Source: Candidatus Gastranaerophilales bacterium
GTDB lineage: Bacteria > Cyanobacteriota > Vampirovibrionia > Gastranaerophilales > Gastranaerophilaceae
Reading direction: 5' to 3'
Length of the DNA: 64,000 nucleotides
Assembly: GCA_944324345.1 (NCBI GenBank)
Contig: CALUVT010000003.1
Span: forward strand, 186,001-250,000
Shown here: positions 45,485 to 53,557 of the stretch, in pieces
Layout: every line of letters starts with the position of its first letter
How positions within the stretch are numbered: the first letter of the stretch is position 1
Made by a program: the position numbers and the translations under genes
Notes under the pieces: generated by a model
Database searches by the model: none
The model's input: only the letters and a program-made list of their open reading frames with translations
What the model was told of the DNA's origin: nothing

Positions 45485-45513
45485 AAGACCGGCTACAAAC
45501 CGGTCTTTTTTTT
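45485..45513 (+). terminator. Terminator after small membrane protein
   Basis: Perfect hairpin AAGACCGG / CCGGTCTT with a 7-nt loop followed by a T run. Confidence 0.9.
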
Positions 45514-45574
45514 AATCCCAACCTATCCTAAATAATAATTTCCTATCTGTTATCTTCCTATGATTTTCCTGCGA

Positions 45575-45751
45575 CTATGCGATAAAATTAGTACCAAATC
45601 TGCTTGCTCCATGAAAGAATGATTGCCTCATCATATCAATCAAAGTCTTTTTGATTACAAGTTTTTTATTTAAATCTATTGAATTTACGGCATCAGATGT
45701 CTGTTTATAAGTATCAGAAACTGTATTAGAAAATAAAAGCATATTTGACAT
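45575..45751 (-). CDS. Small ORF, 58 codons, unknown
   Basis: In the 417-bp gap between the terminator and the next gene, the reverse strand has an ORF reading MSNMLLFSNTVSDTYKQTSD and ending SRFGTNFIA. AGAGAGG lies upstream at a rather long spacing of about 12 nt. An AT-rich region that could hold divergent promoters separates it from 45931-46446. The N-terminus looks like the short conserved starts seen in other small proteins of this genome, but no family is recognised. It may not be expressed. Confidence 0.4.
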   Translation of the reverse strand: MSNMLLFSNTVSDTYKQTSDAVNSIDLNKKLVIKKTLIDMMRQSFFHGASRFGTNFIA

Positions 45752-45821
45752 AGCTCTTCAAAACCTCTCTTTTTCTTTATTTTGCTCTCGTACTTATATA
45801 AAAAATTTATATAAAAAAATA

Positions 45822-45849
45822 TTGACTTTTTATATTCAATTTATATAAA
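45822..45849 (+). promoter_or_regulatory. Promoter in AT-rich divergent region
   Basis: TTGACT at 45822-45827 and TATAAA at 45844-45849 with 16-bp spacing. TTATATAAAA-like words recur three times between 45793 and 45850 and could be binding sites. Confidence 0.5.
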
Positions 45850-45930
45850 ATTCGTTACAAAACTTCACATTGTTAAAAGTTTTTATACAAAAATGCCGTT
45901 ATCTGAAATGTATTAAGAAAGGAGAAATTA

Positions 45931-46446
45931 ATGGCAGATCAGATTAATTTGAGTACATCAACGAAAAATGTTGACTTAGAAAGATGGAAAAAACTTACTG
46001 CAAAAGAAATTATAAGAGAAGAAAGCCGCGGCCAAGAGATTCCTGAAGAGATATTAACCTGGGCACAGCAAATGGCTGCATTTGCAAAAATTCCAGACGA
46101 TATAACTTATGAACAGGTAGATGGAGACGTAGGCTTGGATGCTTTGGATAAATTAGACTTAAGTCCTGAAGAAATGGCTCAATTTAGGCCGGAAGCCGCT
46201 AATGCACAAGCTCCCGAAGAGACTGAAGAACCGGATGCAGTAAAAGACCCTGCCCTAACCCAAAGAAATAATCCTGAAACTGCTGACGAAAATATATTTA
46301 TGAACCCAACACCGGAACAAAATGCAACATTACCAGAACAGGAAAACACAGATGAAACAGATGCTACTGTAACTCTTGCAGATCCTGCACTAACAACTGA
46401 TCCTGAAGAAATCAGAAAACGCAGACAAAAACTAGGTCTGGAATAA
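45931..46446 (+). CDS. Acidic low-complexity protein, unknown
   Basis: A 171-residue protein. Residues 1-90 look helical (ERWKKLTAKEIIREESRGQE, EEILTWAQQMAAFAKIPDD). The rest is a disordered tail rich in Glu, Pro, Ala, Asn and Thr, closing with the basic EEIRKRRQKLGLE. AGGAGA precedes the ATG, and a good promoter lies upstream. Its 3' end overlaps convergent rpe by 15 nt. No family is recognised. Confidence 0.75.
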   Translation: MADQINLSTSTKNVDLERWKKLTAKEIIREESRGQEIPEEILTWAQQMAAFAKIPDDITYEQVDGDVGLDALDKLDLSPEEMAQFRPEAANAQAPEETEEPDAVKDPALTQRNNPETADENIFMNPTPEQNATLPEQENTDETDATVTLADPALTTDPEEIRKRRQKLGLE

Positions 46447-47076
46447 AAGAGATTTAACCGCTGATTTAATATCATCAGATTTATATATATAATTTCCGGC
46501 AACTAACGAATTTGCACCTAAAGATGTGCAAATTCTTGCTGTTTCAGCATTTATCCCGCCATCCACCTGTATTATTAAGTCACTAGAAGCATTTTCTTTT
46601 ATTTTTGAAATTTTTTGAGCACAATCAGCCATAAACTTCTGTCCGCCAAACCCCGGTTCTACTGTCATAACAAGAAGCAGATCCAAATCTTTTAAATAGG
46701 GGAAAACTACATCTACAGGCGTTTTAGGCTTTATGGACATACCCGCTTTTATATTATGGGATTTTATTAATCTAATTAACTCACCAGCATCATCTGTCGC
46801 CTCATAATGAAACGTTAAAATATCAGCACCGGCCTTTGCAAAAGATTCTACATACCGTTCAGGATTTTCAATCATCAAATGTACATCAAGACAAAGTTTA
46901 GTTATTTCCCTTATGGATGCCACAACAGGAACACCAATTGTTATATTAGGAACAAAATGTCCGTCCATTACATCTATATGGAGCCATTGAGCACCTGCAT
47001 CCTCAACACGTCTTATATCTCGCTCTAAATTTGCGAAATCAGCCGATAAAATTGATGGTGAAACAATATTTGACAT
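46432..47076 (-). CDS. rpe: Ribulose-phosphate 3-epimerase
   Basis: Rpe interconverts ribulose 5-phosphate and xylulose 5-phosphate in the pentose phosphate pathway. The 214 residues show PSILSADFANLERDIRRVE, WLHIDVMDGHFVPNITIG, VMTVEPGFGGQKFM and QVDGGINAETA with its metal-binding and phosphate-binding residues. It is the last gene of the leftward pyrH-frr-cdsA-rnc-rpe unit, one nt after rnc. Its end overlaps the convergent acidic-protein gene. Confidence 0.97.
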   Translation of the reverse strand: MSNIVSPSILSADFANLERDIRRVEDAGAQWLHIDVMDGHFVPNITIGVPVVASIREITKLCLDVHLMIENPERYVESFAKAGADILTFHYEATDDAGELIRLIKSHNIKAGMSIKPKTPVDVVFPYLKDLDLLLVMTVEPGFGGQKFMADCAQKISKIKENASSDLIIQVDGGINAETARICTSLGANSLVAGNYIYKSDDIKSAVKSLLFQT

Positions 47077-47077
47077 T

Positions 47078-47761
47078 TTATATTACTCCGAATATTTTAC
47101 AAGCTCCATAAGCTGCTTGTTGTTCTGCTTCCTTTTTCGTCTTTCCTACACCGGAGGCAACAAATTTTCCGTTATACGAAACTTCTACTTCAAAAGTTTT
47201 ATCATGTGCAGGCCCAGTTTCTTTAACAAGTTTATAAACAGGAATTTCTCTATTTAATGATTGAGTATACTCCTGAAGCATAGCTTTTGCATTATATTTT
47301 TCAAAGTTTTTATCAACCTCTTCAATATAAGGCATCAAAACATTCTTTAAAAAAGGAATTAATTGTTTCAACTTGTTATCAAGGTAATACGCACCTAAAA
47401 CAGCTTCAAAAGCACAAGCACAAACTGATTCAATATGTGCAACACCCTGTTTAGCCTCATGCGGAGCAACAATTATCAGATCGCATAAATTTAAGCTGTG
47501 AGCAATTTTGGATAAAGTACTGTCAGATACAACTATAGAACGAATTTTAGATAAATCTCCCTCACTATAGTCAGGAAACCTTCTGAGTAAAATATTTGAA
47601 GATACAAGTTTCAATACAGCATCTCCCAAAAACTCCAGTCGTTCATAATTTTCGGTATAAGGAAGCCCCTTTTCTTTTGTAAATGACGGATGAGTTAAGG
47701 CTCTTTTAAATAAATCTGGATTATCAATTTTTATTTTAAAAATTTCTTCCAATTCCTTCAT
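47078..47761 (-). CDS. rnc: Ribonuclease III
   Basis: RNase III cuts double-stranded RNA, including rRNA precursors. The 227 residues have the catalytic signature NYERLEFLGDAVLKL, the acidic EAVLGAYYLD segment, and a C-terminal dsRNA-binding domain (AMLQEYTQSLNREIPVYKLV ... GVGKTKKEAEQQAA). It is packed without gaps between cdsA and rpe. Length and motifs are standard. Confidence 0.97.
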   Translation of the reverse strand: MKELEEIFKIKIDNPDLFKRALTHPSFTKEKGLPYTENYERLEFLGDAVLKLVSSNILLRRFPDYSEGDLSKIRSIVVSDSTLSKIAHSLNLCDLIIVAPHEAKQGVAHIESVCACAFEAVLGAYYLDNKLKQLIPFLKNVLMPYIEEVDKNFEKYNAKAMLQEYTQSLNREIPVYKLVKETGPAHDKTFEVEVSYNGKFVASGVGKTKKEAEQQAAYGACKIFGVI

Positions 47762-48637
47762 CTAGAACAAACCTTTTATGAAATTGACAATATCATGCGA
47801 AAATACAAAGTATTTGCAGAAATAATACATCACAGGGATTGTAAAAATAAAACTGTCTGATCTGTCTAAAAAGCCGCCATGACCGGGGAGAGAATTTCCG
47901 GAATCTTTAACCCCTGCATCTCTCTTTATCAAAGACTCACATAAATCTCCGATTTGTGCGAATACAGTACAAATAATACCTACTAAAATCGGAATATACC
48001 AATCTATTTCTACAAAGAAATAATTTATGAATAACCCAATAATACAAGCACCAATAACCGCAGATATTGCACCTCCGATTGAACCTTCAATCGTCTTATT
48101 CGGGCTGATTACAGGGGCAAGTTTATTCTTCCCAAATCTAGTCCCTGCATAATAACAACCAATATCAGTCATCATGATTGCAACAAACATCATAACAACA
48201 AATCCCAAACCATCACTATACTGAGGAGAACTTATATCTCTCAAAAGTTGAAGATGCAAGGGGAAATATCCGCAATAAACAAAACCCAATATAGTTGTTG
48301 CAACATTCGCAATATAAGGTTGCCTGCCTCTGAAAAGAACCCACATAAAAGCTGCAAATGTACAAACAGTCAGAGCAAGTGCTACATATTGAGTGCTGTC
48401 AAAATAAGTTATGGCTGCAAGCAGTGCTTCTGAAACAAGAATAATTTTCAAACTAGGATAAAAACCTTTATGCTCAAGAATTTTGACATATTCTTTTGAA
48501 GCAAAATATATTACACAAGCTAACAGTAATAACAATGCAACACCGCCAAGCATTATACAACCCATGGCAACCGTGCCCATTATAAAACCTGTTAGCATTC
48601 TTGTTGCGTTTTTATTCAAGCCTTTTGTTTCTTCCAT
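47762..48637 (-). CDS. cdsA: Phosphatidate cytidylyltransferase
   Basis: CdsA makes CDP-diacylglycerol for phospholipid synthesis in the inner membrane. The 291 residues span about eight helices and end with the family signature: GDLCESLIKRDAGVKDSGNS and LPGHGGFLDRSDS. Also seen are SPNKTIEGSIGGA and FGKNKLAPVI. In many bacteria uppS lies between frr and cdsA; here it is absent and cdsA abuts frr directly. Confidence 0.96.
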   Translation of the reverse strand: MEETKGLNKNATRMLTGFIMGTVAMGCIMLGGVALLLLLACVIYFASKEYVKILEHKGFYPSLKIILVSEALLAAITYFDSTQYVALALTVCTFAAFMWVLFRGRQPYIANVATTILGFVYCGYFPLHLQLLRDISSPQYSDGLGFVVMMFVAIMMTDIGCYYAGTRFGKNKLAPVISPNKTIEGSIGGAISAVIGACIIGLFINYFFVEIDWYIPILVGIICTVFAQIGDLCESLIKRDAGVKDSGNSLPGHGGFLDRSDSFIFTIPVMYYFCKYFVFSHDIVNFIKGLF

Positions 48638-49203
48638 TATACAGTCATTACCTCTTTTTCTTTGTCAGATACAGCTTTGTCAATAATACCTGTATATTTA
48701 TCGGTAAGTTTTTGAATTTTGTCTTGATTATCTTTTACTGTATCTTCAGGAAGATTTTCATTTTTTTCGATTTTCTTCAAATCATCCGACATATCACGAC
48801 GGATATTTCTTATAGCAACCTTGGACTCTTCCCCAATTTTTTTGACTTCCTTTGCGGTCTCTCTTCTGCGTTCTTCCGTCAAAGGCGGGAAAGGTAATCT
48901 TATACAAATACCGTCACTATTTGGAGTAATACCAATTTCTGCCTTGATAATAGCTTTTTCTATTTCTTTTAATATTGATTTATCATAAGGAGTAATGACA
49001 AGTGTTGTACCTTCTTGAACAGTAACCTGTGACATTTGTCTCAAAGGTGTTGGAGCTCCGTAGTAATCTACCAAAACCTTATCCAATATCATCGGATTAG
49101 CTCTGCCTGAACGAATAGAACCAAACTCTCTATGCAGCTGGTTTATTGCTTTTTCCATTTTTTCTTCACCAAACAAAAATAATTCTTCTAATGCCTCAGA
49201 CAT
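48637..49203 (-). CDS. frr: Ribosome recycling factor
   Basis: Frr splits post-termination ribosomes together with EF-G. The 188 residues include KAINQLHREFGSIRSGRANP, DKVLVDYYGAPTPLRQMSQV, PPLTEERRRETAKEVKKI and the long C-terminal helix. It lies between pyrH (17 nt upstream) and cdsA. A GGAGAA ribosome site precedes the ATG. Confidence 0.98.
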   Translation of the reverse strand: MSEALEELFLFGEEKMEKAINQLHREFGSIRSGRANPMILDKVLVDYYGAPTPLRQMSQVTVQEGTTLVITPYDKSILKEIEKAIIKAEIGITPNSDGICIRLPFPPLTEERRRETAKEVKKIGEESKVAIRNIRRDMSDDLKKIEKNENLPEDTVKDNQDKIQKLTDKYTGIIDKAVSDKEKEVMTV

Positions 49204-49220
49204 GTTTTTCTCCTTATAAC

Positions 49221-49931
49221 TTAATTTATATACGTTCCAATTTCTTTACCCTTTAAAATATCCGTTATTGCATCTTTTGCATCAAAATCAAACACCACAA
49301 TAGGAATATTATTCTGCTTACAAAGGGCACAAGCAGCTGTATCCATAACTTTTAAACCTTTTACAATGATATCGTCATAACTGATTTTATCTAATTTTTT
49401 AGCATCAGGATTTATTTTAGGGTCATCAGTATATACCCCATCGACACCATTTTTCGCCATCAACATTGCTTCTGCGTTAATTTCTGAAGCTCTTAGTGCA
49501 GCAGCCGTGTCCGTTGTAAAAAACGGATTCCCCGTACCTGCTGCAAAAATCACAACTCTACCCTTTTCGAGGTGCCTTATAGCACGATATCTTATATAAG
49601 GCTCTGCAACCTGATTAATAGTAATGGCACTTTGAACCCTGCAAGGAATATTCATCTGATTTAAGGCACTTTGCAATGCAATTGCGTTCATTACAGTTGC
49701 AAGCATTCCAACATAATCGCCTGATGCCTGATCCATTCCAAGCTTTGCAGAATTTTTCATACCTCTAAATATATTGCCTCCACCGACAACAACAGCAATC
49801 TCTGCACCAGCATTACGTGCCTTTTGAATCTCTTCTGCAATCATTTTAACGGGTTTTTGGTCAATACCGAATTGTTGGTCTCCCAACAGTGCCTCTCCGC
49901 TGATTTTTAATAATATTCTCTTATATCTCAT
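49221..49931 (-). CDS. pyrH: UMP kinase
   Basis: PyrH phosphorylates UMP to UDP and belongs to the amino acid kinase family. The 236 residues show RILLKISGEALLGDQQFGID, VVVGGGNIFRG, TGNPFFTTDTAAALRASEI, NGVDGVYTDDPK and VFDFDAKDAITDILKG. It is the first gene of the leftward pyrH-frr-cdsA-rnc-rpe unit. The 246-bp gap upstream (49932-50177) is AT-rich and holds presumed divergent promoters but no gene. Confidence 0.98.
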   Translation of the reverse strand: MRYKRILLKISGEALLGDQQFGIDQKPVKMIAEEIQKARNAGAEIAVVVGGGNIFRGMKNSAKLGMDQASGDYVGMLATVMNAIALQSALNQMNIPCRVQSAITINQVAEPYIRYRAIRHLEKGRVVIFAAGTGNPFFTTDTAAALRASEINAEAMLMAKNGVDGVYTDDPKINPDAKKLDKISYDDIIVKGLKVMDTAACALCKQNNIPIVVFDFDAKDAITDILKGKEIGTYIN

Positions 49932-50177
49932 GCCCTAGGATACCTCTTTTTTCCTTATACTAGCGTAAAATAACTGTGTTGTAAAGAGATTTATTTTACT
50001 ATGTAAAACAAGAAAGTTTAAGTTTTGTTAACTTTGATTTATACCCCGAAATCCTTATTAAATAAGTATTTCAAAAAAATAGTATATATTTTTTAAATAA
50101 AAAATAGCACTTTTTTAAATCAGATTGTTTTTATTTAAATATAAGCGAACTATTTATATGAAAAAAAAGGAGAATAT

Positions 50178-50366
50178 ATGGCACGAGTACTTATTTCTAT
50201 GCCTGAAGAATTTTTACACAGAATTGATCAGGTTGCAGACGGAGAAAACAGATCACGTAGTGAACTAATTCGTGAGGCTTTAAGGACTTACATTTACAAG
50301 CAGAAAGTTCGCGAATCTACAACATCGGCAAGAAACGCCGAACTTTTGGAATCACTTTTAGAATAA
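50178..50366 (+). CDS. Ribbon-helix-helix DNA-binding protein (CopG/NikR N-terminal type)
   Basis: A 62-residue protein: strand RVLISMPEEFLHRIDQVA, then SRSELIREALRTYIYKQK, the CopG/ParD/NikR-type ribbon-helix-helix fold, with a short polar tail. Such dimers bind operators. It lacks the metal-binding domain of NikR and has no adjacent toxin gene, so a solo regulator is more likely than an antitoxin. AAAAGGAG precedes the ATG and a terminator follows at once. Confidence 0.85.
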   Translation: MARVLISMPEEFLHRIDQVADGENRSRSELIREALRTYIYKQKVRESTTSARNAELLESLLE

Positions 50367-50390
50367 AAAAACCGCTAAGGCGGTTTTTTT
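50364..50390 (+). terminator. Terminator after RHH gene
   Basis: Hairpin AACCGC-TAAG-GCGGTT with A and T runs on both sides. Confidence 0.88.
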
Positions 50391-50466
50391 ATTTTTAATA
50401 AACTTACGGTATTTTTGTAAATTTGTCTTCATAAAATAGCAAATAAACTATTGATGTTTTTTTATA

Positions 50467-50480
50467 AATAGTATACTATT
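50467..50480. promoter_or_regulatory. 14-bp palindrome upstream of multi-wHTH regulator
   Basis: AATAGTATACTATT is a perfect palindrome 30 nt before the ATG at 50510, in the expected promoter area. It is a candidate autoregulatory operator. Confidence 0.4.
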
Positions 50481-50509
50481 ATTTTACTATTTAATGAGGT
50501 GTGTGTGTA

Positions 50510-51655
50510 ATGAACCAAAAGGGATATGTACTTCCACAAAAGTCAGATTTATACCAAATAAAGGTTAGTGACATAAACGTTGCTCTTCCTGATTTGAAAT
50601 ATATTACAGAATCTAAGGCAGTAACAATTGCCAAATGGATAATAAATTGGATAGACAGTGACAAAAATTTGAAACCGAATTTTTTATTACCGTCAAAGCC
50701 TGACCTTGCATACCTTTTAGGTGTAAGCATAGGTACTATTCAAAATGCATTAAGATATATTGAAGATTTGGGATATGTCGAATCAAAACAGTGTATAGGA
50801 ACACTCATTAGAGACAGAAACAATTCTGGAAATACTTTAAGGAAACTGACTTCAAAACGAGAAATAGCAATATCTGCAATTAAAAAATATATTTTGGATA
50901 AAGGATTTAAGGCCGGTCAGCTTCTGCCTTCTTCAAGGAATATTTCATCATATATAGGTTGTTCTGCTAACACGACAAGGTTAGCCCTTGAATACCTTTC
51001 AACAGTTAACATCCTTGAACACAAATTCAAAAACTCAAACGAAAACGGCTGGGTTATTAAATCCGTTGACTTTAAGCTGGATGAAGTAGTTGACAAAAAC
51101 GTTTCGCTGGTGAAAAAAGTCGAAAATGACCTAAGAGAATACATAAACAGAAACTTGAAAGTCGGAGATAAAATGCCTGCACACGATGTACTTGCAAAAA
51201 ATTCATCAGTAAGTATAAAAACTATTCATGATGCTCTTAAATTACTTATTGATGACGGGATTTTACTCGCAAGAAGAGGCAGGTACGGTACAACCGTTGT
51301 CAAAATGCCAAATGACAAAAATATTTCTATAAAAAAAGAAACCTCTATATTTGCACCTGCTGTAGATACTGCATTTTATTATTATGAAAAAACGCAAAAT
51401 CACATCAAAAAACTTATTGCCGAAAACTATGAAATAGGTGCAAAACTTCCTGCTATAATAGAACTTTCAAAACAGCTTGATTTAAGTCCAAATACTGTTA
51501 GAAAAGCTTTTCACAATCTGGCCAAGGAAGGCTACTTAGCATTTTCTCGGGGAAGGTATGGGGGAACTTTTGTAATAGATATTCCCGAAACTGATGAGCA
51601 GACATTCAGATGGCTTGCTGTTAACCCTCAATATGCTAAAAACTATAAAAATTAA
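50510..51655 (+). CDS. DNA-binding protein with four tandem GntR-type winged helices
   Basis: A 381-residue protein that appears to be four GntR-like winged-helix units in a row with no effector domain: about 30-105 (LPSKPDLAYLLGVSIGTIQN, LRYIEDLGYVESKQ), 120-190 (LLPSSRNISSYIGCSANTTR), 205-275 (MPAHDVLAKNSSVSIKTIHD, LLIDDGILLARRGRYG) and 300-375 (LPAIIELSKQLDLSPNTVRK, FHNLAKEGYLAFSRGRYGG). I use the ATG at 50510, nine nt after GAGGT; the open frame starts with a GTG at 50501. Classical GntR proteins have one such domain plus a ligand domain, so this is unusual. It may bind long or repeated DNA sites. It converges on the pilin gene with a 4-bp overlap. Confidence 0.75.
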   Translation: MNQKGYVLPQKSDLYQIKVSDINVALPDLKYITESKAVTIAKWIINWIDSDKNLKPNFLLPSKPDLAYLLGVSIGTIQNALRYIEDLGYVESKQCIGTLIRDRNNSGNTLRKLTSKREIAISAIKKYILDKGFKAGQLLPSSRNISSYIGCSANTTRLALEYLSTVNILEHKFKNSNENGWVIKSVDFKLDEVVDKNVSLVKKVENDLREYINRNLKVGDKMPAHDVLAKNSSVSIKTIHDALKLLIDDGILLARRGRYGTTVVKMPNDKNISIKKETSIFAPAVDTAFYYYEKTQNHIKKLIAENYEIGAKLPAIIELSKQLDLSPNTVRKAFHNLAKEGYLAFSRGRYGGTFVIDIPETDEQTFRWLAVNPQYAKNYKN

Positions 51656-52368
51656 TGTAGACTTTCCCAGTATTTTTTGGAAGTATCATGCGGGTATTCA
51701 TCTTTAATAGCAAAATAGGAACAAGCTGTTCCATTATTCATACCATTACATTTTTCTGTTGATGTAAAATTACAACAAGTAGTGCTTTGAGCGTACGATA
51801 TTACAAATTTATATTTATCTGTTGAAGGTAAAAGAACATTTTGATTATTTATTTGAAAATAAAATAGGTCATACCCAAATCTATTAGGACCTTTTATACC
51901 ATTTGTATCTACGACAAAATCAACACCTTGGGTGCCAGTCCACCAACATCCACTTGAAGCTACAAACATCCCATTCTTAACAAAAAAAGCACCATTGTTA
52001 TACCCATCAACATTAAAAGAGGTAACTCCGTTAGCCTCTTTAAAGGATTGTTTGTAACCGCAGTCTCTAACATTACCTGTTAAACACAACTGAGAAACCT
52101 GAAAATATTTTGAAAAATCACTAATAAATCTATATTGCGTATTTGTATTAAAATTATTATTACCACAGTAAGTTTCTGCAATATTGTCATTATCTACAGA
52201 CATCCTTGTTACTGCCTGCAAAATTAATGAATAAGCTGTTTTAAATTGTGCTTCTAATCCCAAATTTCTTTTTTTTATCATCAATGAAGGTATAGTGACT
52301 GCAGCTACAACACCTATAATTACTATTGTTATCAATACTTCTACAAGAGTAAAGCCCTTTTTTTGCAT
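51652..52368 (-). CDS. Type IV pilin-like protein, divergent from XRE regulator (pair 2)
   Basis: A 238-residue prepilin: leader MQKK, cleavage site G/FTLVEV, helix LITIVIIGVVAAVTIPSL, and an exported Cys-rich domain with the DTNGIKGPNRFGYDLFYF loop and the ending TSKKYWESLH, which is close to the ending SKTYWECLP at 60.4 kb. AGAGG precedes the ATG. A perfect TATAAT and a TTGTTT box 17 bp apart lie upstream, with a 14-bp inverted repeat across the spacer. It has no G10 leader. The divergent XRE gene at 52463 makes this the second pilin/XRE pair of the window. Confidence 0.85.
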   Translation of the reverse strand: MQKKGFTLVEVLITIVIIGVVAAVTIPSLMIKKRNLGLEAQFKTAYSLILQAVTRMSVDNDNIAETYCGNNNFNTNTQYRFISDFSKYFQVSQLCLTGNVRDCGYKQSFKEANGVTSFNVDGYNNGAFFVKNGMFVASSGCWWTGTQGVDFVVDTNGIKGPNRFGYDLFYFQINNQNVLLPSTDKYKFVISYAQSTTCCNFTSTEKCNGMNNGTACSYFAIKDEYPHDTSKKYWESLH

Positions 52369-52388
52369 AAATAACCTCTGTACATTTA

Positions 52389-52427
52389 ATTATACATGTA
52401 TACTTGTAACAAAACAAGTATACATGT
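52389..52427. promoter_or_regulatory. Pilin promoter with 14-bp inverted-repeat operator (pair 2)
   Basis: On the reverse strand TATAAT (52389-52394) and TTGTTT (52412-52417) are 17 bp apart. Perfect arms ACATGTATACTTGT (52394-52407) and ACAAGTATACATGT (52414-52427), 6 bp apart, cover the spacer and -35. Bound protein would block pilin transcription and also reach the XRE gene promoter (TAGAAT 52451-52456). Confidence 0.75.
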
Positions 52428-52462
52428 TAGAAAATAGTTTGTCAAATAGATAGAATTTAGTT

Positions 52463-52681
52463 ATGCATGACGAATTACTTTTCAAACTAGGTCAAAGTAT
52501 AAGATATATAAGACTAAAAAAAGAAATGTCACAAGAAGAGCTAGGTTTTAAATCTTCGCTAAGCACCAATTCTATAAGTGCCATAGAACGTGGCTCTTAT
52601 AATTTTAAAATCAAGACCTTATACAAAATAGCAAACTCTTTAGGAGTAAATGTTGAAGAAATTTTAAACTGCAAATTCTAG
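52463..52681 (+). CDS. XRE-family HTH regulator (pair 2)
   Basis: A 72-residue Cro/CI-type protein: KLGQSIRYIRLKKEMSQEEL, TNSISAIERGSYNFK and LYKIANSLGVNVEEILNC. It is similar in length and plan to the regulator at 18243-18470. No ribosome site is present; TAGAAT ends exactly 6 nt before the ATG, the same spacing as in pair 1, so a leaderless mRNA is likely. It presumably binds the 14-bp inverted repeat between itself and the pilin gene. Its stop overlaps the next convergent gene by 4 nt. Confidence 0.85.
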   Translation: MHDELLFKLGQSIRYIRLKKEMSQEELGFKSSLSTNSISAIERGSYNFKIKTLYKIANSLGVNVEEILNCKF

Positions 52682-52947
52682 GGGCACAAATTCTCCCAAT
52701 CAGGCTCTTCTTCATCTTCTCCAGGTTCTGTTATATGGACACCATGTTCTAACATTACCTGTAAAGTCCATTTCAGTTGTGTTTTATAGCTTTCAAGAGC
52801 TTTTTCTGCCGTCTTTGCACAAAACAAAAAGCTCGGAATTTCCTTTATTTCAATATAATGGTATGGATTACCGTCGAAATCAAGGTCTTCACCTTCTATA
52901 AGCGTCCATTTTAAATTTAGGTAATAATCTATGTCTTTTGTACTCAT
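52678..52947 (-). CDS. HicB-like domain protein without HicA
   Basis: An 89-residue protein with the HicB-type partial RNase H fold pattern: YHYIEIKEIPSFLFCAKTAE, KALESYKTQLKWTLQVMLEH, GVHITEPGEDEEE. In HicAB systems HicB is the antitoxin and has a DNA-binding tail; this one lacks such a tail and no HicA gene is adjacent. It follows the GerMN-domain gene with no gap (52947/52948), so it is probably the last gene of that leftward unit. The family assignment is moderate. Confidence 0.55.
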   Translation of the reverse strand: MSTKDIDYYLNLKWTLIEGEDLDFDGNPYHYIEIKEIPSFLFCAKTAEKALESYKTQLKWTLQVMLEHGVHITEPGEDEEEPDWENLCP

Positions 52948-53553
52948 TTACCCATCCAACGAATTATCATTCAAAGGCTGTGTTATCATTATACCTTCAC
53001 CGCCTATTACATCAGCTTTATTACCTTCTATATAAAGATAAACAGGCTTTGTTGTATTTCTTTTGGCAGTTTTTATTATCTGGTAAATTCTCTTGTAAAG
53101 ACTATCTGTACCACCACCATTTTCAAAATCCGAACTCAAATTAATTACAACCTTGTCTGGAGATTCATTTATGGAAAGGATTCTTGTCCCTTGGGGAATC
53201 TCAGAATAAACACCTTTGGCTTTTTCGTCAGGTTTTGGCCCGGCAATTAGGGATTGTATCGCAAATTTTATTTTAGTACCGTCGACATCTTTGTCATATT
53301 CTCGATTTACTGCTTTATAAACTTCTTCTTTATTAGCGTTTTGACCGATAAAAAATACGTTTACATAAACCTTTTCAACAGGTTTTTCAACAGGTTCTTT
53401 TTCCTCAGGCGGGATTTGGGATTCCGGAATAGGCGTCAATGGCCCCGAAACATTTTCATCATTATGGTATAACATTCTCAAACCCAAAACACAACACACA
53501 GCAACCATTATTACACCTGTTACAAACAAAAAAACTCTTTCATTACTACGCAT
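52948..53553 (-). CDS. GerMN-domain membrane-anchored protein
   Basis: A 201-residue protein with an N-terminal membrane helix (FLFVTGVIMVAVCCVLGL), a Pro/Glu-rich linker (PIPESQIPPEEKEPVEKPVE) and a GerMN domain: FAIQSLIAGPKPDEKAKGVY, IPQGTRILSI, VVINLSSDFENGGG. GerMN domains occur in spore germination and cell-envelope proteins and are thought to bind peptidoglycan or related ligands. It should face the periplasm. It lies between the DUF2993-like gene and the HicB-like gene on the same strand. Confidence 0.82.
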   Translation of the reverse strand: MRSNERVFLFVTGVIMVAVCCVLGLRMLYHNDENVSGPLTPIPESQIPPEEKEPVEKPVEKVYVNVFFIGQNANKEEVYKAVNREYDKDVDGTKIKFAIQSLIAGPKPDEKAKGVYSEIPQGTRILSINESPDKVVINLSSDFENGGGTDSLYKRIYQIIKTAKRNTTKPVYLYIEGNKADVIGGEGIMITQPLNDNSLDG

Positions 53554-53557
53554 GTTT

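Noticed and set aside
50178-50366. Antitoxin of a toxin-antitoxin pair
   Set aside because: A terminator follows directly and no toxin-sized gene is adjacent.
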